A stretch of 22,420 nt of DNA from assembly GCA_003521845.1 (NCBI GenBank), contig DPHB01000001.1:50378-72797 (forward strand), written 5' to 3'. The position numbers and the translations under genes are program-made. The notes beneath the pieces were generated by a model. The model did no database searches. It was not told where the DNA came from and worked only from the letters and a program-made list of their open reading frames with translations. Numbering within the stretch: position 1 is the stretch's first letter; the number at the start of each line of letters is the position of its first letter. The DNA comes from Oceanospirillaceae bacterium (lineage in GTDB: Bacteria; Pseudomonadota; Gammaproteobacteria; Pseudomonadales; Balneatricaceae). This document shows positions 14,711 through 21,139 of the stretch, piece by piece.

Positions 14711-15745
14711 ATGAAAACAATGCTGAAATCCATAACTGCTGCAGTTGCCCTAAGTGTAGCGGCCGACGCAGCAATGGCCCAAGAAGAAGTCGTGGTTTAC
14801 CATTGGTTTGAATACCTACCACAGTCATTAATTGACAAGTTTACTGCCGAAACTGGCATTAAAGTCACCATGGATACTTATGACTCCAACGAAGCCATGT
14901 TGGCTAACTTGAAGGCCGGTGCTATGGGTACCTACGACGTTGCTGTTCCAGGTGACTACATGGTAGATATCATGGTAGGTGAGGGTATGCTTGATACTAT
15001 TGCTGCTGGTGAACTGAGCAACATGGGCAATATCGAAGACAAGTGGGTTAACGTGTCTTTTGATGATGGCCGTAAGCACTCTATTCCTTATCAGTGGGGC
15101 TCCACATCCTTTGCAGTTAATAAGGATGTACATCCAGGCAACGTACACAACACCGACCTACTGTTTAACCCACCAGCGTCCCTATCCGGCAAAATCAACA
15201 TGTTGGATTCTCAAGGTGATGTAATGGCTTTGGCGGCTTTGCACATGGGTATTCCACAGTGTTCCAACGACCGTGCACAGCTAAAGGCTTTGAACGCAAT
15301 GCTACAAGGTGCCAAGCAGCACTGGGCGTCGTTCAACTCTGATACCACCAAAGATTTGTTGGTTTCTGGTGATGCCGCTGTAAGCATGATCTGGAACGGA
15401 TACAGTGCTAAGGCTCGTGCCGAAGGCGCTAACATCGAATACGCCTACCCAGAACAGGGTTTCCTAGTATGGATGGATAACGTTGTTTTGCTAAAAGACG
15501 CGCCAAACCGTGCTAACGCCCTGAAGTTCATGGACTTCTTATTAGTACCAGAAAACATTGCGCAAGTTTCTAACTATGCCCAATACGCCGCAGGTGTGAA
15601 GAATGTGGGTCCTTTGCTAGGCGAAGAACTACGTACTTCTCCAGAATCCAACCCACGTGACGGTGCGCCAGCCGCATTTGTACAGGCTTGTGATGCGCAA
15701 ACTCAGGTTGTCTATGATCAGATCTGGACCAATCTAAAGAAGTAA
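14711..15745 (+). CDS. Periplasmic binding protein of the polyamine-type importer (PotD/PotF-like)
   Basis: A 344-residue extracellular solute-binding protein that should capture the ligand and set the importer's specificity. A signal peptide is evident at residues 1-23, with cleavage likely after AMA before QEEVVVYHW. Similarity to PotD/PotF is clear: W32 in YHWFEYLP, W228 in MIWNGY and D256 in WMDN align with known polyamine-binding residues. The region matching the ligand-binding glutamate of PotD (in a D-x-x-E-V stretch) reads DSQGDVM here (about 166-172), so that acidic contact is altered or displaced. That argues for a modified or non-standard ligand. An AGGAG at 14700-14704 precedes the ATG. 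A hairpin terminator follows, probably partial, since the hydrolase gene begins 69 bases after the stop on the same strand. Confidence 0.9.
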   Translation: MKTMLKSITAAVALSVAADAAMAQEEVVVYHWFEYLPQSLIDKFTAETGIKVTMDTYDSNEAMLANLKAGAMGTYDVAVPGDYMVDIMVGEGMLDTIAAGELSNMGNIEDKWVNVSFDDGRKHSIPYQWGSTSFAVNKDVHPGNVHNTDLLFNPPASLSGKINMLDSQGDVMALAALHMGIPQCSNDRAQLKALNAMLQGAKQHWASFNSDTTKDLLVSGDAAVSMIWNGYSAKARAEGANIEYAYPEQGFLVWMDNVVLLKDAPNRANALKFMDFLLVPENIAQVSNYAQYAAGVKNVGPLLGEELRTSPESNPRDGAPAAFVQACDAQTQVVYDQIWTNLKK

Positions 15746-15759
15746 AAATCTCCTAAGTT

Positions 15760-15799
15760 GCCCGCCATCGGGTAGTTACCTTGATGGCGGGCCTTTTCT
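15760..15799 (+). terminator. Terminator-like hairpin between binding-protein and hydrolase genes
   Basis: GCCCGCCATC (15760-15769) and GATGGCGGGC (15783-15792) form an exact ten-base stem with a 13-base loop, followed by CTTTTCT. The hairpin probably causes partial termination or protects the 3' end of the binding-protein message, a common way to raise the binding protein over downstream enzymes. Confidence 0.75.
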
Positions 15800-15814
15800 A
15801 ATAGGAACAAAGCA

Positions 15815-17056
15815 ATGACAGCAACCAACATCTATATCAATAGCCAACGTTTGTGGGAACGCCTTATGGACATGGCCGCTATTGGTGCCACGGCCAAGGG
15901 TGGTTGTAATCGACAGGCCCTTACAGACCTAGATCGACAAGGTCGCGAGTTGTTTATTGGTTGGTGTAAAGACGCCGGTTGTAGCATCCGTGTGGACCGC
16001 ATGGGCAACATTTTTGCCCGTCGCGCCGGTTTACAAGACGATCTGCCACCAGTGATCACCGGTAGTCACCTAGATACCCAGCCTACCGGTGGTAAGTTTG
16101 ACGGTGTGTATGGCGTATTAGCGGGCTTGGAAGTGATTGAATGCCTTAACGATCATCAAATTACTACTCTACACCCCATTGAGTTGGTGGTGTGGACCAA
16201 CGAAGAAGGCGCTCGCTTCTCACCCGCCATGGTTGGTTCTGGTGTATGGTGTGGCGAATTTAGCGAAGCATACGGTCATGCACGAACTGACAAGCAGGGC
16301 GTGACTATTGGCCAAGAATTAGCCCGTACCGGGTTTTTGGGTGACATAGCTGCAGAGCCTTTTGATATAAAGGCGGCCTTTGAACTGCATATTGAGCAGG
16401 GCCCTATTTTAGAACAAGAAGAGCTCACCATTGGCGTGGTATCCGGGGTGCAAGGTATGCGTTGGTACGACCTTACTTTAACTGGTCAGCCTTGCCACGC
16501 GGGACCTAGTCCAATGACTAGCCGCCGTGATCCATTTATGGCTTTGGGTCCAATTACTCAAGACTTGTATGCCTTAGCAGCAAAACATGCCCCCTGGGCG
16601 CGGGTGACCTTTGGTGATATGAAGGTAGCACCTGGCGTGCGTAATACAGTGCCAGAAGAGCTGGTGCTTTGCGTTGATTTACGCCACCCACAAGAAGACG
16701 TGTTAACTGAAATGCACGCCGAATTTGAATCTATTATGGCCCGCCGTGGCGAGCAATTTAATATCCACACCCAGATTAGGCAGGAGTGGCATTCACCTGC
16801 TGTGGCCTTTAACGATAGCTGTGTTGCCTCAGTGCAACAAGCCGTTGAGACTTTGAGTTACTCCCATATGGCCATGTTTAGTGGTGCTGGACACGACGCT
16901 GTTTATGTCAGCCGCGTGGCCCCAACAAGTATGATTTTTATACCGTGCAAAGACGGTATTTCCCATAACGAAGCAGAAGATGCAAAGCCAGCTGATGTAA
17001 CAGCCGGTGCCAATGTGTTGTTGCACGCCATGCTGCAACAAGCACAAAGCGCATAA
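15815..17056 (+). CDS. M20-family N-carbamoyl-amino-acid / allantoate-type amidohydrolase
   Basis: A 413-residue zinc hydrolase of the HyuC/AmaB family (N-carbamoyl-L-amino acid hydrolase, beta-ureidopropionase, allantoate amidohydrolase). Metal ligands and family motifs are visible: H85 and D87 in TGSHLDTQPTGGKFDG, D96, E130-E131 in WTNEEGARF, H192 in ELHIEQGPILE and the late His in GISHNEAED. GAGHDA near the C terminus is also conserved. An AGGAA at 15803-15807 precedes the ATG. It is downstream of the importer and 22 bases before the transaminase gene, so it probably releases a free amino group that the transaminase removes. The sequence does not distinguish carbamoyl, ureido or acyl substrates. 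No hydantoinase gene lies nearby, so a pre-formed carbamoyl compound (imported, or made elsewhere) would be needed. Confidence 0.9.
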   Translation: MTATNIYINSQRLWERLMDMAAIGATAKGGCNRQALTDLDRQGRELFIGWCKDAGCSIRVDRMGNIFARRAGLQDDLPPVITGSHLDTQPTGGKFDGVYGVLAGLEVIECLNDHQITTLHPIELVVWTNEEGARFSPAMVGSGVWCGEFSEAYGHARTDKQGVTIGQELARTGFLGDIAAEPFDIKAAFELHIEQGPILEQEELTIGVVSGVQGMRWYDLTLTGQPCHAGPSPMTSRRDPFMALGPITQDLYALAAKHAPWARVTFGDMKVAPGVRNTVPEELVLCVDLRHPQEDVLTEMHAEFESIMARRGEQFNIHTQIRQEWHSPAVAFNDSCVASVQQAVETLSYSHMAMFSGAGHDAVYVSRVAPTSMIFIPCKDGISHNEAEDAKPADVTAGANVLLHAMLQQAQSA

Positions 17057-17078
17057 ATTTAGATAAGGAGCAGTTCCC

Positions 17079-18470
17079 GTGACAGATCAAAACATCGACA
17101 TGAAAAAAGTTTGGCAACAAGATAAGGATCACTATGTGCATCCGTGGACGGACTTTTCTACCTTTAAAGAAGAAGGTTCGTTAATCGTTGCCGAAAGCAG
17201 TAATGTACATATCACCGATGGTGACGGTAATCGCTATATGGATGGTATCGGCGGCTTGTGGTGTGTCAACGTGGGTTACGGCCGCGAAGAAATCGGCCAA
17301 GCCATGGCCGAGCAAGCCACCAAGATGCCTTATTACTCGTCCTTTGGTCACCACACCAGCATTCCAGCGGCACAGTTATCTGCCAAGATTGCCGAATTAG
17401 CCCCAGGTGATTTGAACCATGTATTTTATGGTTGTGGTGGTTCCGTGGCCAACGATACCGCCGTACGTATCATTCATTTCTACTTCAACCAACTAGGCAA
17501 ACCTAGCAAAAAGCAATTGATTTCTCGTGTTGATGCTTACCATGGTAGTACCTACATGGCTATGTCGTTGACGGGTGTGGAATTTGACCACATAGGTTTT
17601 GATATTCACCAAGAAATGGTACATCACATCTCTTGCCCTAACGCTTATCGTCGTCCTGCTGGCATGAGCGAAGAAGCATTCTGTGACTCTTTGCTGCAAG
17701 AAATGGAAGACAAGATACTAGCAATTGGCCCCGACAACGTGGCGGCTTTCTTTGCCGAGCCTATTATGGGTGCCGGTGGTGTTATCGTGCCACCAAAGGG
17801 TTACCACAAGCGTACTCTAGACCTGTGCCACAAGTACGACATGCTTTATGTGTCTGACGAAGTGGTTACTGCCTTTGGCCGTTTAGGCCACATGTTCGCC
17901 TCCGAAGCGGAGTTTGATATCGTGCCAGATATGATCGTTTGCGCCAAGGGCCTGACCTCTGGTTACATACCACTAGGCGCTACCATAATGAATAGCAAGG
18001 TTTATGATGTGATCAGCAAGCCCCAAGCTGACGGCGCTATGTTTACCCACGGCTTTACCTATTCTGGTCACCCAGTAGCCTGTGCCGCGGGTCTGAAAAA
18101 CATTGAAATCATGGAACGTGAAAACATCTGCGACCATGTGATGGACGTGGGTGCCTACTTTGAACAGCAGATCCGTGGCTTAGGTGACCTAGACATTGTT
18201 GGTGACGTACGTGGCCGCAAGTTTATGATGTGCCTAGAGAACGTGGCAAACAAAGAGACCAAAGAACTGATTGATGCGGCTGCTAAAGTGGGTAATCGTA
18301 TTGCTGACCACTGTCAGGCCCGTGGTTTGATCGTACGCCCCATTGCGCATATGAACGTGTTATCGCCGCCACTGATATTGACTCGTGATGATGTGGATTT
18401 CTTGACCGCCACCTTACGTGAAAGTATTGAAGCAACTACCGCGGATTTGCGTGCTGAAGGATATCTATAG
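17079..18470 (+). CDS. Class III omega-aminotransferase (SpuC-like, PLP-dependent)
   Basis: A 463-residue fold-type I transaminase like the putrescine/omega-amino acid:pyruvate group. The start resembles SpuC (WTDF, later YMDGIGGLWCVNVGYGREE). PLP-binding features are visible: the phosphate loop GCGGSVAND at about 118-126, YHGST from 154, D260 in VSDEVVTAFGR and the Schiff-base lysine K290 in VCAKGLTSGY. Most relatives have SGSEAND where this protein has GGSVAND, so the conserved Glu is replaced, a variant also seen in some subfamilies. Translation starts at GTG 17079, eight bases after AAGGAG. It is the last gene of the rightward operon, after the amidohydrolase. The imine product could be handled by the RidA protein. 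Donor and acceptor are unknown; a terminal amine such as a diamine or omega-amino acid is likely. Confidence 0.9.
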   Translation: MTDQNIDMKKVWQQDKDHYVHPWTDFSTFKEEGSLIVAESSNVHITDGDGNRYMDGIGGLWCVNVGYGREEIGQAMAEQATKMPYYSSFGHHTSIPAAQLSAKIAELAPGDLNHVFYGCGGSVANDTAVRIIHFYFNQLGKPSKKQLISRVDAYHGSTYMAMSLTGVEFDHIGFDIHQEMVHHISCPNAYRRPAGMSEEAFCDSLLQEMEDKILAIGPDNVAAFFAEPIMGAGGVIVPPKGYHKRTLDLCHKYDMLYVSDEVVTAFGRLGHMFASEAEFDIVPDMIVCAKGLTSGYIPLGATIMNSKVYDVISKPQADGAMFTHGFTYSGHPVACAAGLKNIEIMERENICDHVMDVGAYFEQQIRGLGDLDIVGDVRGRKFMMCLENVANKETKELIDAAAKVGNRIADHCQARGLIVRPIAHMNVLSPPLILTRDDVDFLTATLRESIEATTADLRAEGYL

Positions 18471-18479
18471 CAAAAGCTA

Positions 18480-18519
18480 GGGACTGGCTTTTGCCTCGCC
18501 AGAGGCAAGTGCCTGTCCC
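18480..18519. repeat. Imperfect 40-base palindrome after the transaminase gene
   Basis: Two 18-base arms, beginning GGGACTGGC at 18480 and ending GTGCCTGTCCC at 18519, pair with three mismatches around a four-base loop. The arm ends match those of the two longer elements at 19454 and 19612, so it belongs to the same dispersed repeat family. It sits between convergent genes and may terminate both. Confidence 0.65.
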
Positions 18520-18550
18520 GTCACCTGCTTCATCGGCTGTCCTCATCCTT

Positions 18551-19369
18551 TTATTGCTCACCTACCAACAAATGCGATAAGCGCGCAAACAATTCCGCCT
18601 GGGTGCCTACCTGTAGTTTCTTATACACCTTCTTGCGGTGTATCTTTACTGTTTCGGTAGCAATACCCAGTACTAGCCCGGCTGAGAGGCTGGAATGGCC
18701 TTTTAATACCATGGCGGTCACTTGCGCTTCACGCGGCGTGAGAGGGGTGAGATTGGGCAGGCTTGCGCTGTATTTTTGTAGGCGTATATCCAAGGCTTCG
18801 GCCGCTTCATGTGGTTGTTCCACAGCTTGGCTTAGGCTTATCTGATGGTTACCGTTTTGGCTTAACAAAGAACATAAAATGATTTCAATATCGGCTAAAA
18901 AATGACGCTCTATTTTATTGAATCGCCCCAAGCTGCTGTCGCGCCCAATGGACATGTGAATGGCAGAGCCATCATTGAGTTCTGATATTAAACACAGCTC
19001 ATCCACCATAGTGCTACCACGGTAATAGCTAAGGTAATACTCACTACGGAAGAAGCGGTCAGGTGCCACGTCTTTTAAAAAGTAAGCGCCAGTTTTAAAC
19101 GGTTGGGTACAAATTTGATAAAAGGGATCTAGCTGATAAGTATGTGTGAGGTAGTGCTTTTGGTAATGATTGTGCAGGCGTGTGTTGGGTAGCCAAGCAT
19201 GCAAACAAATGGGTTTGTTTTGTTGTGGGTAGATGGTGACGATCATGTTACTAAATGGCAACTGCGTAAGCAGTAGGCGTCGCAATAGGCGAGGGAAACC
19301 ATCGTCTTGCAGGCTATTTAGCAATAACGCTGTGGCGCGTGACAACCAGCGCAGATTCTGGCCTGCCAT
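18551..19369 (-). CDS. LuxR-family (FixJ/NarL-type HTH) transcriptional regulator
   Basis: A 272-residue regulator with a C-terminal LuxR-type helix-turn-helix at about residues 205-265 (LTPREAQVTAMVLKG, LVLGIATETVKIHRKKVYKKLQV). The N-terminal ~190 residues are a sensor region I do not recognise; they do not look like a response-regulator receiver or an obvious acyl-homoserine-lactone domain. The start ATG is preceded by AAGGG six bases upstream, which is part of an inverted repeat (19371-19423). The gene is convergent with the transaminase and lies upstream of the FMO-like gene on the same strand. Proteins of this build often regulate neighbouring catabolic genes, so it may control the importer/transaminase operon or the FMO gene. 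Confidence 0.85.
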   Translation of the reverse strand: MAGQNLRWLSRATALLLNSLQDDGFPRLLRRLLLTQLPFSNMIVTIYPQQNKPICLHAWLPNTRLHNHYQKHYLTHTYQLDPFYQICTQPFKTGAYFLKDVAPDRFFRSEYYLSYYRGSTMVDELCLISELNDGSAIHMSIGRDSSLGRFNKIERHFLADIEIILCSLLSQNGNHQISLSQAVEQPHEAAEALDIRLQKYSASLPNLTPLTPREAQVTAMVLKGHSSLSAGLVLGIATETVKIHRKKVYKKLQVGTQAELFARLSHLLVGEQ

Positions 19370-19370
19370 A

Positions 19371-19423
19371 TATAACCCTTAAATCGTTGTAATCGTGGTA
19401 GATTCTACCATATAAGGGTTATA
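19371..19423. promoter_or_regulatory. Inverted repeat and palindrome upstream of the LuxR-type gene
   Basis: TATAACCCTT (19371-19380) and AAGGGTTATA (19414-19423) are an exact ten-base inverted repeat. Between them, TGGTAGA-T-TCTACCA (19396-19410) is a further perfect palindrome. The whole lies immediately upstream of the luxR-type start, and its near arm includes the ribosome binding site. It is a good candidate for an autoregulatory operator; the palindrome has the size of a LuxR-type site. Confidence 0.5.
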
Positions 19424-19453
19424 AGGAAAGTGTTTTGCTCAGCCAACATAAGG

Positions 19454-19554
19454 GGACAGGCACTTTTTATCCGCTACGCGAATAAATAAGAGCCAGTCCC
19501 CAGATTACTGCACCTAGGGGACTGGCTTTTTGCGCAGCAAAAGTGCCTGTACCC
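19454..19554. repeat. REPIN-like palindromic element, copy 1
   Basis: An approximately 101-base element opening GGACAGGCACTTTTTATCCG and closing AAAAGTGCCTGTACCC, so its ends are an inverted repeat. Within it AGAGCCAGTCCCC and GGGGACTGGCTTTTT form a second inverted pair. It is almost identical to the element at 19612. Together with the inverted repeat and the rest, these fill the 394-base gap 19370-19763, which has no credible gene. Confidence 0.75.
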
Positions 19555-19611
19555 AAAATGCTAGGCAGATTACAGGTTAGGAGTGTTGTTGTAAGTGGAC
19601 ATGTCGCAAGT

Positions 19612-19712
19612 GGACAGGCACTTTTTATCCGCTACGCGAATAAATAAGAGCCAGTCCCCAGATTACTGCACTTAGGGAACTGGCTTTTTTGCGCAGCAAA
19701 AGTGCCTGTCCC
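19612..19712. repeat. REPIN-like palindromic element, copy 2
   Basis: Near-perfect direct copy of the 19454-19554 element, starting about 158 bases later. Visible differences are CTTAGGGA against CCTAGGGG, one extra T in the T-run and GTCCC against GTACC at the right end. The close similarity suggests recent duplication or gene conversion. No transposase gene is present, so movement would depend on a protein encoded elsewhere. Confidence 0.75.
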
Positions 19713-19730
19713 TCACTTCCTCCTCAATTC

Positions 19731-19758
19731 TTTTTGTGCAGTAATAGCACCAGTCCCC
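19731..19758. repeat. Partial, partly inverted relic of the same repeat family
   Basis: GTGCAGTAAT (19736-19745) is the reverse complement of ATTACTGCAC found in both complete copies (19504-19513 in copy 1), and CCAGTCCCC (19750-19758) matches their inner arm. This looks like a rearranged fragment just before the end of the FMO-like gene. Confidence 0.4.
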
Positions 19759-19763
19759 TCAAC

Positions 19764-21023
19764 TTAACGCTGCGTAGGGGCGCGATAATCGAAATATTGG
19801 CGTTGCGTGGCTATGTGGCCGGCAACATGTTTAGCATCGTGCCATACGCCCCAAATAAAGCTTGAACCACGGCGTGACAACCAAGGTAGGCCAACAAAAT
19901 AAACGCCAGGCTCAGACGAGACACCGCGTTGGTGTTGGGGTTTACCCTTGTCATCAAAGGCGTCAACCTGCAACCAAGAATAGTCGGTAGAGAAGCCCGT
20001 GGCCCAAATGATGGTGGTGATACCGGCTGCGGCTAGGTCCATGTTTAAAATCGGGTTGACCATGCAATCTGGGTCCGCTAGCTTTACACGCGCTGCGGGT
20101 TCTTCTGGCAAATCCAGACCGTTGCGTTCAATATAGGCGTCGGCTGCATCTAGCAAGGCCAGATGGTTGGCGTCACCAGCGGCGATATTGTCATTTAGAT
20201 CTGGCTGAAAACTCACCTTGGTGCCATCAAAGCACTTGGTTAGGCCAACGAGGGTCAGGCCGCGGTGCGCCAGCTCGCGAAAATCAATAGTGTAACCGCC
20301 ATGGGCGCCACTGACGGCTATGGTTACGTGTTCTTTGCCGGGTTCCATGGTTTCTAGATCCCACAGGCCAAGCACACCTAACCACCATACAAAGTCACGG
20401 TTGCGATAGCTACGTGGGGGGCGATCGTGGGCACCAACAGACAGATAAACATCCTTACCGGCACGCTGTAACTCATCGGCAATTTGTACGCCAGACGAGC
20501 CTGCGCCAATGACCAGTACGCCACCGTCAGCAAGCTGTTGTGGGTTTTTGTAGCTAGAGGAGTGCATTTGCGTAATATGGTCGTATTGCGGTGCGATAGG
20601 CGGAATAGCCGGCACTTGGAAGGGGCCCGTAGCACTAACAATGTGCTTGGTATCAAAGGTACCTGCAGAGGTGACCACAGTAAAACCAGGGCGGCCTTCG
20701 TTACGGGTAACTTTTTTAACTTCTACACCTTCACGAATAGGGGCCTGGTATTTGTTGGCGTAGTCCACAAAATAGTCTGCGGTTTGGTCTTTGCTGGCAA
20801 AGGCATCAGGCTTTACATTGTCAAATTCCAAACCAGGAAAACGGTCGTGCCATGCTGGACCATTGGCAACCAACGAGTCCCAACGCATGGAGCGCCAGTT
20901 TTCAGCAATGCGGCTCCGTTCTAACACAATGTGCGGGATGCCTAAGGTAGTAAGGTGCTCGCTGGTGGCTACACCGGCTTGGCCAGCACCGATAACTAGT
21001 GTGTCGGTAGTCTCAATAGTCAT
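19764..21023 (-). CDS. FAD/NAD(P)-dependent oxidoreductase, flavin monooxygenase-like
   Basis: A 419-residue flavoprotein of the flavin-containing monooxygenase-like group. The FAD-binding GAGQAG is at residues 12-17, with acidic E35 after the second strand, and the NAD(P)-binding GAGSSG is at 173-178. ATG motifs occur at about 131-133 and again in IIWATGFSTDYSW near the C terminus. The classical FMO signature FxGxxxHxxxY is only partly present (H154-SSS-Y158), so it may be a relative that oxidises another substrate. A good AGGAAA precedes the ATG, and a TTGACC/TAATCT promoter lies upstream. It lies after the luxR-type gene on the same strand, separated by the repeat region, so it is probably a separate transcript. 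Oxygenation of an amine, or a different flavin reaction in the neighbouring pathway, is possible but not shown. Confidence 0.85.
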   Translation of the reverse strand: MTIETTDTLVIGAGQAGVATSEHLTTLGIPHIVLERSRIAENWRSMRWDSLVANGPAWHDRFPGLEFDNVKPDAFASKDQTADYFVDYANKYQAPIREGVEVKKVTRNEGRPGFTVVTSAGTFDTKHIVSATGPFQVPAIPPIAPQYDHITQMHSSSYKNPQQLADGGVLVIGAGSSGVQIADELQRAGKDVYLSVGAHDRPPRSYRNRDFVWWLGVLGLWDLETMEPGKEHVTIAVSGAHGGYTIDFRELAHRGLTLVGLTKCFDGTKVSFQPDLNDNIAAGDANHLALLDAADAYIERNGLDLPEEPAARVKLADPDCMVNPILNMDLAAAGITTIIWATGFSTDYSWLQVDAFDDKGKPQHQRGVSSEPGVYFVGLPWLSRRGSSFIWGVWHDAKHVAGHIATQRQYFDYRAPTQR

Positions 21024-21063
21024 GTTGGTTTCCTAGTTAGGTTGATGCTTTTTGTTGCTGCCT

Positions 21064-21092
21064 AGATTAGGAAGATAATTGGTATAGGTCAA
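21064..21092 (-). promoter_or_regulatory. Candidate sigma70 promoter of the FMO-like gene
   Basis: On the minus strand, TTGACC (complement of 21087-21092) and TAATCT (complement of 21064-21069) are 17 bases apart, the optimal spacing, giving a transcript start near 21057, about 34 bases before the ATG. The DNA upstream is very AT-rich, which may help promoter strength. Confidence 0.55.
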
Positions 21093-21139
21093 ATATTATT
21101 AATATAACAATTGCATTAATAAAATTTATACAGAGGTCA

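Noticed and set aside
19454..19712. Possible CRISPR array from the direct repeats
   Set aside because: Only two long copies, each internally palindromic, with one spacer-like interval and no cas genes.
20484..20924. 146-codon open frame antisense to the FMO-like gene
   Set aside because: No recognisable domain; lies fully opposite a well-supported flavoprotein.
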